This document shows, piece by piece, positions 1 to 11,961 of a stretch of DNA of 64,000 bases. Source of the stretch: Nectonema munidae. Lineage: Eukaryota > Nematomorpha > Nectonematoida > Nectonematidae. Numbering within the stretch: position 1 is the first letter of the stretch; every line of letters starts with the position of its first letter. The notes under the pieces were generated by a model, which made no database searches, was not told the origin of the DNA, and was given only the letters and a program-made list of their open reading frames with translations. Made by a program: the position numbers and the translations under genes. Location of the stretch: assembly GCA_030549495.1 (NCBI GenBank), contig JAUIRK010000960.1, positions 339,501 through 403,500 of the forward strand. Reading direction: 5' to 3'.

Positions 1-533
1 TCTAGATTAAAAAAGACTATTAGTACTCCAAATTTCAAAAGATACTCAAAAGTGATGTGCTTTGATAACAAAGCATTAACACCATTATGCAATTCCAATA
101 GCTTTTTTTTGACTAACAACTTTAACAACACAGTCCACAATACAAGCCCGTCTTCAACGATTTCAGTAGATTCCAAGTATTCTCCAACTTCCAACGAATT
201 TTATCACAAGAATGGTCATTGTGGCATAAGTAATTAGCACTATTTTTAACGTGTCAAACTTTAAAGCCTTGATTTCATTTCAGCGCGTCCAAAATTCCTC
301 GATCTGAAGTCTTTGTTCACTTCTGAAAACTGTAATACTTTATAACTTGCTATCCTATATTCTTAATCTCTATAGAATTGCTATACCCCAATTTTCATAA
401 TAATCTTCATGTAATAATATGTATGCAATTAATTTGAGCCATTAGTCTAGGCAAACTCAATTTCTCAACAATGTAATTACATACCTATTAGGACTCCCTG
501 ATTAAATTCGCTGTATGCATCGTATATGCACAG
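1..533. other. AT-rich non-coding stretch
   Basis: No recognisable gene or repeat. An open frame from an ATG at 55 encodes about 60 Asn/Ser-rich residues without similarity to anything I know, and I do not treat it as a gene. The stretch probably lies in the intron before the exon that begins at 534. Confidence 0.4.
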
Positions 534-616
534 ATATTTGCTATCATACATCGAAGAACGTAGGCAATGGAAGGAAAGAGCTGCAGCATTGATAGGAAAT
601 TGCAGAACTAGAGCCA
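534..616 (+). CDS. probable internal exon of an unrecognised host gene
   Basis: An 83-base open segment is bordered by a consensus acceptor (tatgcacag) and a strong donor (GTGAGT). Read with the first base completing a codon, it gives 27 residues ending one base into the next codon. The residues are charged and helix-like, including EERRQWKERAAALIG, as expected of a coiled or helical region. I do not recognise the family. The next supported plus-strand coding piece is the terminal exon at 11962-12105. Whether both belong to one gene is unknown. If they do, its intron would hold the pogo and hAT elements between them. Confidence 0.4.
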
Positions 617-2107
617 GTGAGTTGACAGTATTTCAGATTGCTATTTAAATTTGTTCATATTTACATACACTATATTACTGTTTTATTTGAGTAGTACCTA
701 ACAAAACTATTGAAAAGGCATGCCTATTTTTCAAGATTCTAGAATTATCACATTATTTTTTAGATACCTTATTCTACAATGAAATGTATTTTGCATCTAA
801 CAAATTTTTATTTTTTGGTTACTTTCGTTCTTTTATATAGGTTTACCTTTTTGTAATATCAAAAAAGGTATTTTTCTCGTAGACCAGGGTATCAGAACAG
901 TTATCGTTGCATTTTCCATTGGCCAATGGCTTTTGTAGAATTTAAGTTAGTACAAAACATCAGGTGACGATGCTCAAGATAGATAGAAATGAAAACAATG
1001 GATCATGGCCACTGACCCTCTACTTGTAGAAAAATTGTTGGCAAAGAAAAACATCAGGTCAAATATTTAAATGAAAGACCTTTTTGTTAAATGGAAAATC
1101 CAACTGAAATATCAGTAGTTGTCGAGAAATTTATGTCAGGAAATTTTGACATGATGGTGAGATTTTGGTTGTTTTACGCCACCTGTCAATCACGAATTCC
1201 TTTTGTTTCGTTAACCAATAAACCTTTATATTCCCAGTTCTCTTGGCTCCATGTTTGAAAGAGATGCATTATTATATTTCTTCAATAAAATAAGTATTAC
1301 AATATTTTCTATTATTTTATAAACATTAGAACTATTCTTAGTCCCCTCATTGCAAAATCACTTATAGTTACAAGCTTTTTATTTTTGCACAAACTTTAAA
1401 ATAATTTCCTTATCACAGAAAATCTGTATATATAAAATTCTAATTTTTCGTGCTAATATTTTCCTTGCTTTTTAAACTAAAAGTTACTTCCATTTTTTTA
1501 TTATGTACATTGAGTTCAATCATCACTAAATGATTTGTGGTAATTCTATAACATACTGTAATACTAGTGTTTTTTTAATTTGCAGAAACTTGGCAAAAAA
1601 AGATTTTCGTCAAACTTATCAATTTTACATTTGAAAATTCAATTATAATTATGAAAAAATATCGACACGCTAGATTAAATTATTGAAATACTAAGAAATC
1701 TTTATCTAAAAACTGTAATCTTTCTAATTACATAAATGAGATTTATATCTGTTGATGGATATACTTTCAGCTATCCGAAGACCAAATTGATATCAGTGTC
1801 CTAAATTGGATTTTGAGTAGTAATTCGCGTAATTTGAACTTTCAATAATATGTTTATCCATTGATAAAATTGTCGTCTTGAAATTTCTCGATTTGAGGCG
1901 TTGATTCTTCTTTCCAATATACGAAACTGAATAATTTCTAAATTATTTTACCAATCAGAAACCTCAGATCTATACTAGAGTTCACCCCATTTGCTGCTAG
2001 ACCCTTTTCCGCGTAGGTCTGAGAAAATGTCACCTCACACCCCTAAGAAGGCTTTATAAATTCCTTAATTTTATTATACTTCGAAATCACTTAATACATA
2101 TCTTTCT
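617..2107. other. AT-rich stretch, nothing recognised
   Basis: Low-complexity AT-rich DNA with stops in all frames. No terminal repeats or protein fragments could be supported. Confidence 0.4.
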
Positions 2108-2252
2108 AAGGTAAATATTCCATAGGGTGTTTTCATTGAGAAGGCACAATTGCGCCACTTGTATCCAACTATGAAGAAAGGAGGGTTGATTCGGGATCGA
2201 ACCGAAGACCTTGAGTTATCGAAGACCAGCATCTAACCAACCTTACTTCGTA
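2108..2252 (-). repeat. tRNA-derived SINE, copy 1
   Basis: Read on the minus strand, the high-coordinate end resembles a tRNA. An A-box-like TGGTTAGATGCTGG is followed about 30 bases later by the B-box-like GGTTCGATCCC. The body (GAAGGCACAATTGCG and flanks on the plus strand) matches the copy at 17582-17745. Together with copies at 35675 and 42940 this defines one SINE family transcribed by RNA polymerase III. Three further copies in the same window support repeat status over a tRNA gene. Confidence 0.7.
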
Positions 2253-2491
2253 GAAAAAGATTTCACTTCTAAAAAATATAATATATATAAATTCCCAATT
2301 TTAAGATTGTTTATATGTAATTAATTACACATCTTGATTAAACACTTATCTCTTAAAAGATTGTTATATTTACTTTAGAAAACAGGACGTCGAACTTTGC
2401 TATCTCACAGTTCACTAATCTTATCATTAGAATTCTCGCATTAAATACTAAATTAAAGAATGAACATTTCAATATTTTAGGAAACTTGCAT

Positions 2492-2620
2492 TTAACCCAT
2501 TAAGTCCCAATTTGGGAACATAAGTAATTTCATCTTCGTCAGCTTTTTTTAATGACTTTGAATATAAATCATCTGCGTTTTTTAAATATGGTCTGATTTC
2601 TATGGTACTTAATGGGTTAA
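2492..2620. mobile_element. TTAA-bounded MITE, family A, copy 1 (piggyBac type)
   Basis: It begins TTAA-CCCATTAAGTCCC and ends CTTAATGGG-TTAA, so the imperfect inverted ends start with CCC and sit directly on TTAA duplications, the rule for piggyBac insertions. The interior (TAATTTCATCTTCGTC and onward) matches the copies at 18788, 23320 and 39028. There is no coding capacity, so it is non-autonomous. This is the most diverged of the four long copies. Confidence 0.7.
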
Positions 2621-3516
2621 ATAAAAATATGCGGTTAAAAGGGCTAAATAAAAATTAACAACTTTTCGTTTTCAAGACACATTGAAAAACTTAAGAATGG
2701 TTGGATCAAGACAAAAATGGTATAAAATTTAAATTTATAAATTAAATGTTAAATGGACTTCTCGTTAGCAATCTATACTTTGGAAAGTGCTTTAGAAATT
2801 TTCAATAAGCATTTTTAAAATCGGTTATACGATAGTGAAAATAAAACAAATTATGAAGAATGTGAATAACAGAATAAAGGCTAAAACAAAGTTTCCTTTA
2901 AGGATGAATTAAAAGTATTTATCAAAAAATATAATAAAAGAAATTGTACACCAATGTATAAAATTTCTACAATTAATTTAATCAAAGAAGAAAATTAAAA
3001 AAAAGACCTGAGCGTTTAGAAAACATTTATGTCACCACAAAAAATAATAAAATCAACGTCTTCTTCAAAAATGATTCTTCATTGGTGAATTAATTCAAAT
3101 TAAGAACAAGAAATAAACTTGATAAATTCATTTTTTTAAATAAAACTCTTTCTGGGTGTATTAATTAAATAATTTTTCAAACACGAATCGTAAATTTAAA
3201 AAATCCTCCCATGGGATTTTAAAAAGTCACCTCGTTTGGTTCTTTTTGACTGCTAAATAAACCTTTTCCAGAGGAAAATGGCGTTGATATTATATATATA
3301 TTATGGATACAGCTATTTAACTTTTTTTTAAATTCAACTTTCTGTGCCATTTTTAGATGAACTTTTATATATAAATCACCAAAATAAACTTTTTTTGGTG
3401 ATATCTCGAAAAAAGGTCAGCCATAACATAAGTCTTATTATCAGCTCATTCAAACGCAAGTATGGTTTTCTAATTTTTATATTAATTCTTCGAAACTGAA
3501 TATATATGGCCATAAA
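2621..3516. other. AT-rich stretch, possible 5' flank of a hAT-like remnant
   Basis: No gene recognised. It may contain the left end of the transposon whose coding remnant starts near 3517, but I could not identify a terminal inverted repeat. Confidence 0.3.
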
Positions 3517-4960
3517 ATGAAAGAGGTTTGTTTGCTTTGGGAAAAAGTTTTGAATTTTCCGATTATATCAAAGCAAGCTGTGAATTCAAAAATTGAGCAA
3601 ACAATTGTTTTGTATGATAATTATGCAAGAAAAAAGAACTTCACTACATTAGACGAAATTTTTGATATTCAACTTGAAAGTAAAGAAAAGTTGCGAGTAA
3701 ACAAACCATTCTTCCTTCTAAAAGAACAAAATCAAGTGAAAACAAGCCCGAAATTGAATCTGATTCGTTAGGTACCACAAGTAAATTCAATGACAATGAT
3801 GAATGTTTTGCTTCACAAAGTATTGATGAAGACAGCCACCAGTTCAACACGCCTCAAAAATCTAGAAGTAAATGTCCAATAGCAACAAGACTTGTGTCCC
3901 AAGCTAATATATCCACTAGAAAGGCATCGAAAATATGTAAACAACTGTCTCAAGAAGGTATTAATATACCGTCACCAACACAGCAAGGTATCCACAAAGC
4001 ATTTTTCAAAGAGGCTAACAAAATGAAACTTTTTTTAATCGAAAATTTACACAAGTATGAATGGAGTTTACACTTCGATGGCAAAAACTTTGAAGGTTGT
4101 GATTTTTAGGCCATTGTTATTAAAAATGAAACAAAAGAAGTTAAATTAAGTGTCATACAATTAAATGATAGCAAAGCGAAGTCTATTTCTGAAGGAATCG
4201 CGAATGTTTTAGATGAATTTAATTTGTGGGACTCGATTTTGATGATAGTTTGCGATACAACAAATGTGAACACCGGCAAAAATGGAGTTGTGAGACTGCA
4301 AAACATGTTTTTAACCAAAAATTTGACTAAACCTCAATTCGTCAGCTGCCAGCATCACGTCTTGGATCGTATTTTGCGAGTTTTCATGGATGAACGGCTT
4401 CCTAGTTCTATTCGTAAGCCTGATGTGGAGTATTTTTTTGTTGAGAAGCTGATGTCAAATTACGAAGAGCTACAAAAACGCTTCAAAAATGGAACGTATG
4501 TAATTGAAGAGCAAGTCGCCTGTAGAGATGATATGAAGTTTTTATACAATTTAGTGAACTCTTTCAAAGTTTTTAACGAAAACTCCTTTCATTAAGTTCC
4601 AAAAAATTCTAAATATTTGTAAGGCGAAATGGAATACACGAACCATTCTAGTTATTCTTGCATACTTTTTATTGCGCGAATTAAGAAATCAACTTCAACA
4701 AATTTGTCATTTTGTTTGGGCTTCGCAACATATGTGGAATTGACAAATGCTTTAAAACCGTACAAAAAAGCTTCCAAATGTTTTAAAACGCATTGGTCAC
4801 AAGAGCCTTCAAGAATCAATATTCCGAGAAGCAACCAGTGTTGTGAAAGATCCATCAAAGTTATGCAGGATTTGTATAAAGTATGTAAAAAGAAGTCAAA
4901 CTCGCCATTGTGTTTCATCGCATCTAATGTTTTGTCCTCTTTCAACTTTTAGTCAAGTTT
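3517..4960 (+). pseudogene. hAT-like transposase remnant (DTTNVNTG family)
   Basis: Fragments in three forward frames together resemble an uncharacterised transposase family common in arthropod genomes. An early piece (3517-3771) carries a charged N-terminal region. 3894-4109 ends with a HFDGK motif that is a candidate first catalytic Asp. 4224-4595 contains CDTTNVNTG (candidate second Asp) followed by CQHH, which matches the Cys-x-x-His signature of hAT nucleases. 4629-4952 contains IPRSNQCCERSIKVMQ, where the Glu is the likely third catalytic residue. In-frame stops after HFDGKNFEGCDF and frame changes near 3771 and 4595 make it inactive. Terminal repeats were not found. No host function is expected. 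Confidence 0.65.
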
Positions 4961-5688
4961 TTTTGCTTTTTTAATCAATAAACTTTTTGAAAAAAATTTT
5001 CCAATATGATAATGCTAAATTTTTATTCATGCATTTTCTATTGATTTCAGGGTTTACTGTTAGTATGTTGAGTGATTATTTGACGATGGGTCATGGGTGT
5101 CCTTTTTTCAATTTAAACGGAAAAACCTTATTTTTGTTGTTTTTACGCAAAAGTTCATCCAAAATAGTACAAGTTTGTGAACTCAAAAATAGTTGTATCC
5201 CTAATATATATAGATTTTTCTCTCTAATATTAAATGCCCTAATCTTCGTATCATATACAAATAAATGAATTTAAGCGCTCTTCGAAGAATCCAGCATCTC
5301 TTTCAAGAAAAGTTACCCAAATTTGAAAGATGTTCTCTCTACCAATACGCCTCTCTTTTCTTTAGTAAGTGATAACTTTTGTGAATAATATTTCTTCTTT
5401 GCTCTCTATTTTTTAATAAGTTTATTGATTTGAAGTAATTCCATATTTAAAGAGATAAAAAGCCTTAGGCCTAACCCTAATACAATATGAGTTGTTATGT
5501 AAATGATAGTTTCAAATTTGTTTTAAAAATTACTAAATTTTGATGTCATGAAATGAACTTATAATTACCGGTGAAGCGTTATCGGATTATGTAAACAAAA
5601 TTCAAATATCATCTCCTAAAAACCTTTTGAAATCTAAATTTTTTAATTAAAGTAAAAATAATACGATATATTTCAATCTTTTAAATTG
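4961..5688. other. stretch between two transposon remnants
   Basis: AT-rich. It may include the 3' end of the hAT-like element on its left. No protein fragment is supported, and the small open frames here are not convincing. Confidence 0.35.
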
Positions 5689-7924
5689 CAGTGGAATCTT
5701 TGCAAACCGGTCTTTGTAAAAACCACATTTTTGTCAATACTAACCGATCTTCTGGTTCCGAATTGCTCCCCTTTACTTCTGTAGTAAATTTATTAAGATA
5801 TTGTCGTTTCTGAAGACCAGCTATATTTCTCTAGCTCAAACCGCAAAATTGTACTGTCGAAACCGAAGTTTCCCCCAAAAAATGCTTTTCTTGGTGACTA
5901 ATAACAATTTGTCTATGGAAATTGATTCACAGAGTGATTCCAAAAGTTTTCAATCCTTTTTTAATTCACTTTTTATAGTGCTCGTGACTATTTTATTTGT
6001 TCATTGTAGTTAATGATTTGGCCCTTTTATTTCCTTGTCATCTAGTTTACAAAATTTTCTTTATCTTTTATCAAGGTTCGCTTTTATTTTCATCATTCAT
6101 TATTCATTCAATTTGATTTATAATCTCATTTTGTTCAGCTGTTGTGTGATACTACGATATAATCGAGCACACTAAAAGCGGCTTTTGTTAGCCCTAAGTA
6201 AAATCGGAATTTTCAATGTTTTTATCTATGACACCTTTCTACACTCATGTCTTTTTTCTTATGAAAATAAATTTTCTTTCTTTTCCACACTTTTGTTTAA
6301 GCATAATATTTATTTTAGAAGTGTAAATCAGATTCAGGAAATAACAGAAAGAAAAATTCTATAAAAGCCAACCATCAATAATTCGTCACATCAGACTACA
6401 ATACATATTTCTAAAGTGTTTAAACACGCGGGCACTTCCAAGTAAATATTCACGCTGTGAGCTTGATTTCAAGCATAAAGTGCAGCTTATAAATCATTCT
6501 AGATTAACACCAATATCCACACGCTTTGTAATGTGTGTAAGTTTGAACACTTTAACAAATTGTCATGCAACGAGCACTAGCTCAACATTTCCCTTTTCGG
6601 CCTAATACTTGGCCAAAGCAAGACAATTTGTCAAAAATCTGGGACACACTGACCTCTTGTGATTAATTGACATCCTGGAAATCACGTTATTCCATCAAAT
6701 AATATGCAATGTGTGGAGAAAAAGCTGATGTTGACAGTGCATTACTGGATTTCTAGTGCACCCATAGATACTGACGGCATATTTAATTGTGATGAAACGG
6801 GACTTTAATTCCTTGTTTCCTGGCAGAACCCTTGCTGTCAAAGGTGACAACAAGAGTTTGCTTGCAATGCATCTGGTGAAAAGTTGAAACCCTTCATGAT
6901 AGGCAAATTAAAACAACCGCATTATTTCAAAATAAACGAACTTTCAGTGACTTACACTTTTAATTCCAAGGCTTGGTTGACTCTTTCTAGACTGGTTATC
7001 AAAAGCTAAAATAAAGATGCTAAAAAACGAAAAATTGTACTCTTCCTGTACATGATACAGAACTCAACAATGTCAGCCAGAAATTTCTGCCAGTCAATAC
7101 AACAAGGGTTGCCCAACCGCTTCACCAGGTTATAATAACGGCATTCAAGACACGGGTACCGCAAACTGCCGATCTACTAGCTAAAATTGACATCAGCGGT
7201 GCCTGATTAGCAAAATCTGTTACTATTCTTGATGTTATCAAATGGATTAACAGTTGCTCGTGAGATACCAAAATCACAAGTTGTTTCAAACAATGTCGTT
7301 TAAACATATTCACTGTTCCAGTAAGCACAGATGACAACTAAGATTGTATTCCGTTATCTGCTCTCATTTTCCAGATATCCAAGTCCGCTGTCACGGCTGA
7401 CAATTTCATCGGTATAGATAAGACTACTAACACTGAAGACATCTGACTGAGATTTAGACCAGCAGCATCCAAAAAAGTGACAGTGATGAAGAGAACACCA
7501 TTGAACCACCAAAGAAAAAACTCTGCCGCATCAACGTACGTGATATGCTCTAGGAAATTAGCAACTTCGTGTGTATCGAAGATCCATCCATGCTTCTATA
7601 AATTCAGTCATTTATCACTAAAAAATTGCCTATTTCTTGTTCTTCTTATTTCTTAAATGCTTTAATGCTAAATTTGAAGGAATATAATTCTAACAAAAAA
7701 CAGGTTTATGTGTATTTAATATACACGTGTATATATACATATGCATCAGTTGAGAACAAAGACCAGGGAACGTAAAGAAATGGTAAGTCAGTGTTTAGGT
7801 TTTATCTTTAACATGACCGATGTTCCCCAGTCCCTATAGAATATAGATTCTTTGTACACCGGTGTTCTGTCAATATCGGATTTTTACTAGTCCCGTGGAG
7901 TTCCAGTTTGTACAGATTCCACTG
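5689..7924 (+). mobile_element. pogo/Tigger-like DNA transposon remnant
   Basis: The left end CAGTGGAATCTTTGCAAACC and the reverse complement of the right end (CAGTGGAATCTGTACAAACT) are inverted repeats, and the right flank is TA as expected for Tc1/mariner/pogo insertion. The left flank now reads TG. Inside, plus-strand fragments match a CENP-B/Tigger transposase: MCGEKADVDSALLD, then GIFNCDETGL with the catalytic Asp, then PGRTLAVKGDNKS, then GEKLKPFMIGKLKQPHYFK. They fall in different frames with several stops, so the element is old and inactive. Its length of 2.2 kb is close to an intact Tigger-type element. Confidence 0.75.
6750..7100 (+). pseudogene. degraded pogo/Tigger transposase core (DDE domain)
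   Basis: This is the best preserved part of the element at 5689-7924. It contains FNCDETGL around 6785-6810, where D is the first catalytic Asp of the DDE domain in the CENP-B/pogo family. The segments up to GKLKQPHYFK and FNSKAWLT are collinear with the family but change frame and contain stops. The later DDE region around the LFLxDN motif is only faintly visible near 7035. Confidence 0.65.
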
Positions 7925-8333
7925 TATTAAACCAAAAAATTATTTTTCATTCTAAATAATTAAAAATATTGAAATATACATCGAATTTTTCTTAATTTGT
8001 CTGAAAAAATTAAGATTTTGAAAAGTTTGGAGATGATTCCCGTTTATTTCGGTAAAAAACCACACCCTACCGAGGATAAATTTATGGCCCATGGCCTAGA
8101 ATTAAGCTTACAGACGCATTATTTTTAGAGTAAAATAATTTTAAAAACGTAAGATACTAAGTAAGATTCAACATAACTATATTTGCTACATTAACCAAAA
8201 ATGGAAAATATATTCTCAAAATGTAGTTTTCTAATGCATCAACAAATCTGTGAATTCTCTGCATTTATATGCAAATGGAAAGTAAGAAAAACTTAGTGTG
8301 TGATATAACATTTAAAATATTACTTATTATATT

Positions 8334-8341
8334 GTCTAATA
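8334..8341. repeat. 8-bp target site duplication, left copy (gtctaata)
   Basis: Identical to 10866-10873. The two copies abut the inverted ends of the element between them. Confidence 0.75.
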
Positions 8342-8879
8342 CAGGGGTCCCCAAAGTGGTCGATATTGCCCCCTGGTGTCGATAAGAGTTTTCTCGGGGT
8401 CGGTTATTACATAGAGGTTGAAAGAGGGTCGGTTATTTTATGGGGAATCAATTAAATTTCTAGGCAGGAAAAAACAAGATAGTCGTGAAAGTTATGTATT
8501 AGTATATAAACAAATAATAAAATATTCTTTTGAAGGTAAATCTTCATAATTATTGCTCATCATCAGAAATGCAAAAAATGGTCTTTTTATTAAACTTGTC
8601 TGAGGGTCGAGGAGAAAGCAAATAACATAATTGCTTCCTCGATCAAACTAGCTAAAACTTGTTTGAAATGTATTTTTAAGTTAAAACTTATTAAACTTTT
8701 GAGTTGATTAGCTCTAGTTTAAAAAATACATGATGATTACTAAATCGGTATATATATATATAACATATAATATATCTCCTCCGTCTTTGATCATTAATCA
8801 TGTCATTAAGCAGTGTAAAATCAGTTTTTATATTTTCATTATATTTTATTTTATTCTATTTCAGTGCTAATATAATTTA

Positions 8880-9391
8880 ATGGCGCGTTCTTGTTTAAAT
8901 AAAGCAGATAATTTTTGCTATATTTGCGGTGAAGTCACTTTTGAATCTCAAAAAAGATCGATCACTAAAAACGTTAAAAAAGCATATTTTTTGTACTTTG
9001 GTTGTCAGATTGGCGATCAAGATAAAAGTTGGGCTCCACACATTTGTTGTAACACCTGTGCTACAAATTTAAGACAGTGGTTAAATAAAAAAAGAAAAAA
9101 AATGCCCTTTGCTGTACCTATGATATGGAGAGTGCAAAAAAATCATGTTGATGATTGTTATTTTTGTTTAATTCCGCCTATAAAAAATGGAATTTCGAAA
9201 AAAAGAAAAAAACAATCGCGTATCCAAATTTACAATCTGCCATCAGACCTGTTAAACATAGTGAATGTTTACCAATTCCTCTTGCTCCTGATCAAGTTGA
9301 TTTAGATTCTAGTAACAATGAGTTACTTAGCGATAAAGAAGATTTAGTCCATCTTTTTCAGAAAAAAACTTCAAAACACCTCAACTGTTAA
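8880..9391 (+). pseudogene. N-terminal zinc-binding part of the HGERFHQ-family transposase-like protein
   Basis: An ATG at 8880 opens a protein with paired cysteines (CYIC near residue 13, CNTC near 60, CYFC near 95) consistent with a zinc-binding DNA-recognition domain, and many basic residues. I recognise this as the front of an uncharacterised protein found in many copies in arthropod genomes. The frame shifts within the A-rich run near 9190-9210: the first frame becomes meaningless while the next one continues with a proline-rich linker (YPNLQSAIRPVKHSECLPIP) that belongs to the family. A second frame change near 9370-9390 leads into the main domain at 9454. Confidence 0.7.
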
Positions 9392-9453
9392 CACAGTCAA
9401 GATTAAACAATTTAGTAAGAGATCTTCAACTTACTAAAACCAAGGCTGAAATT

Positions 9454-10533
9454 TTGGGCTCTAGATTACAAGAGTGGTGTTTATTGCAACCAGATGTAAA
9501 AGTTTCTGTATTCAGAAATCGCCACAAAATTTATGAAAAATATTTTGTACAAAAAGATTCTTTTATCTTCTGTAATGATATTTGTGGCTTGATGCAAGAA
9601 ATGAAGATCAATTACATCTCATCGGAATGGAGGTTGTTCATTGACTCTTCTAAAACAAGTCTAAAAGGTGTATTGCTAAAAAATGGTAATAACATAAAAT
9701 CAATTCCAATTGCATACTCACAACAAATGAAAGAGACATATGAAAATATCAAAAACCTGCTTCTTAATGTTAAATACGCTATCCACAACTGGGAAATATG
9801 TGCAGATTTAAAAGTTGTAGCACTGGTAATGGGCTTGCAGAGCGGGTATACAAAGTATTGTTGTTTTTTATGTGAATGGAATAGTCGAGCTAGAAATTTA
9901 CACTATTCAGAAAAAGAGTGGCCTTCAAGAAATATGACACCTGTTGAGAAAAATGTGTTACGTCCAAATTTAGTGTGTAAAGAAAAGATAATTTTACCCC
10001 CGTTACACATTAAACTTGGAATAATGAAGAATTTTGTAAAAGCAATGAATACAGAAGGTTTCGGCTTTCAATATTTAAAGCAAAAATTCAAATCTTTAAG
10101 CGAGGCAAAAATTAAAGAAGGTGTCTTTGTTGGCCCACAAATTCGCAAACTTTTTAAAGACAATTTCTTTCCATCAGTGCTTTCAAATGCCGAGAGAAAA
10201 GTGTGGGAAGCATTTAAGATGGTTTGTGCAGGTTTTTTAGGCAGAAAGAAAGCAGAAAATTATCCCGAGTTGATCGTAACTTTATTGACGGCGATGCATG
10301 AACTAAACTGCAACATGTCATTGAAGACGCACTTTTTACATTCCCATTTAAATTTTTTCCCTGAAAATTGCGGAGCTGTAAGTGATGAACATGGAGAGCG
10401 TTTCCATCAAACTATCGCTGTTTTTGAAAAAAGGTATCAAGGCAAATGGGGGTCAAGCATGTTGGCAGATTACTGCTGGACAATAGCCAAGGAAGAATTA
10501 GATGAAACTTACAAAAGAATTGTAAAAAATTAA
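9454..10533 (+). CDS. main domain of HGERFHQ-family transposase-like protein
   Basis: The 359-residue open frame probably continues upstream as part of the protein starting at 8880. It carries FIDSSKTSLKGVLL near residue 65 and ADLKVVALVMGLQSGYTK near 117, followed by CCFLCEW. It ends with SDEHGERFHQ near 310 and KRYQGKWGSSMLADYCW. Acidic residues in these blocks (FIDSS, ADLK, DEHGER) are candidates for a DDE-type catalytic triad; this is inference. No stop interrupts it, unlike most transposon remnants here. It lies wholly inside an element with an 8-bp target duplication, so mobile origin is far likelier than a host role. Confidence 0.7.
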   Translation: MGSRLQEWCLLQPDVKVSVFRNRHKIYEKYFVQKDSFIFCNDICGLMQEMKINYISSEWRLFIDSSKTSLKGVLLKNGNNIKSIPIAYSQQMKETYENIKNLLLNVKYAIHNWEICADLKVVALVMGLQSGYTKYCCFLCEWNSRARNLHYSEKEWPSRNMTPVEKNVLRPNLVCKEKIILPPLHIKLGIMKNFVKAMNTEGFGFQYLKQKFKSLSEAKIKEGVFVGPQIRKLFKDNFFPSVLSNAERKVWEAFKMVCAGFLGRKKAENYPELIVTLLTAMHELNCNMSLKTHFLHSHLNFFPENCGAVSDEHGERFHQTIAVFEKRYQGKWGSSMLADYCWTIAKEELDETYKRIVKN

Positions 10534-10865
10534 TATATCATTAAACAATCTTTTTAATAATTTTTTTTGTTCGTTTAATATTCTTATATTAATTTATTTT
10601 TATTTTAAAATTTAAAAATAAAACATTTTTTTAGTATAAACAACTAAATTATACATATAATTAATGGTTAACAAATAGTTTTCTAGGACGGTAAAAATTG
10701 AAAAAGTGGTAGCTAATCAAAAATTTTTATGAATATATTCAAATTCTACGCGGAAAGTTATATATTAAAATGTTTTTGGTTTAAAAGAAGCAAAAAAAAA
10801 TTTTTGATTTGTTGAACAGTGAATCTATGGAGGGGTCGATGGATTAATAAGTTTTAGGATCTTTG

Positions 10866-10873
10866 GTCTAATA
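10866..10873. repeat. 8-bp target site duplication, right copy (gtctaata)
   Basis: Identical to 8334-8341 and directly adjoining the right end of the hAT-type element. Confidence 0.75.
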
Positions 10874-11745
10874 TTATAAACAAAACTTAATAAATAAGTA
10901 ATATGTTCCAATATAATTTTTTAATCTATGTCCAATGTTCATATTAGAGTCATGCGTGAGCAAAATAAATTATATAGATATCGGCGGGTCCAGCAAATGA
11001 ATAAAAAGAATAGATTAACCCTATCTTTTGAAAAAGCATGATAAACATAGCGAATCATATTTCTAATTTAAAGTTATCGACATTAGAATAGGTAAGTCAT
11101 CGTCAAGTAAGATCCGAGTTAAGACCCCTTTACCCAAAATTCCTAGATCCACTCGTGGTGGGGGGTCTAATTGTTGTGAGCTCATTTGTCCGTTTACAAT
11201 TCTATTCGAAAAAGTGAAAAATATTTTCGCAAACAAATTTATTCACTCTGGGAATAAAAGTAATGGGATGATAAAGCGAATAGGAAATATTCTGCATTTT
11301 ATTCTTTGAGCGTTACACCAAAAGACAAAGTAAAGAGTAATAATAATGTTAATAAACGATCTAAAACTTCAATAACGTGAAAAATATGGTGAAAATCAAT
11401 ATAATTACACTTCTGCCTTGAGCAAAATAATTAAACTTCATAAAAATTTTAGTGTTGGAAAAGACAAGAGCTTATAAATTAAATGATCATTCTTCAAAAA
11501 ATGGATCAAATTCCTAAATTTAAATTAATTAAAAAGTTTAGTTAGTTGATTAACTAATTAGTTAGTTACTGTTTTACCACAGTAAATTATTTAGTTAATC
11601 CTATATTCATTTGATTAGGTAGTTTTCCATTTAAATAATGAGATAATCAGGTGTTAATTGCATACGTTTAACCTTCACTTTTTGACAGCTACAATCTTAG
11701 CTACTAAACTAGATATAGATAGAAATTTCTTAGTATAAAATTTCA
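10874..11745. other. AT-rich stretch, probable intron
   Basis: No protein fragment or repeat is supported. A short run rich in TTAGTTAGTTA around 11535-11570 is simple sequence. It lies upstream of the acceptor at 11961 and may be intronic. Confidence 0.3.
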
Positions 11746-11863
11746 TTCAGCCTTTGAGAACCAGAAATTTTAAAGACTTTTTTTCCATGGAATTTTATAT
11801 ACTTAAAGCAGATGATTTTCATTTCATGGTACACATGTGTCACACTGGTCCTCAAAGGGTTAT
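11746..11863. mobile_element. TTAA-type MITE, family B, copy 1 (piggyBac type)
   Basis: The right end reads GTCCTCAAAGGG-TTAT and the left end GCCTTTGAGAACC, inverted versions of each other. The body (GGAATTTTATATACTTAAAGC) matches copies near 38819 and 39755. The TTAA flanks have decayed to TTCA and TTAT. Non-coding; an open frame on the minus strand across it is chance. Confidence 0.6.
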
Positions 11864-11961
11864 TAATTGCAAATAAATTAACACCAGCAAATTTCAATTT
11901 GTCGATAAATAGCGAATACAAATTAATTTTGTGTAAATGCGTGTAATATTTTTTGGTTTAG

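Larger units (their letters stand above)
8342..10865 (+). mobile_element. hAT-type element with HGERFHQ-family protein
   Basis: The left end is CAGGGGTCCCCAAAGTGG. The right end (GTTTTAGGATCTTTG) is its decayed inverted partner, mostly by C-to-T changes. Exact 8-bp duplications gtctaata flank both ends, the size made by hAT transposases. The 2.5-kb element has one coding region (8880-10533) in forward orientation, preceded by about 540 bases of AT-rich leader. The first 290 bases reappear in the 331-bp derivative at 45868-46198, which shares both ends. Age: moderate, since the coding region has only about two frame changes. Confidence 0.75.

Noticed and set aside
2190-2252. tRNA gene
   Set aside because: A and B boxes are present but stems do not pair well and three more copies with the same non-tRNA body exist, so it is a SINE.
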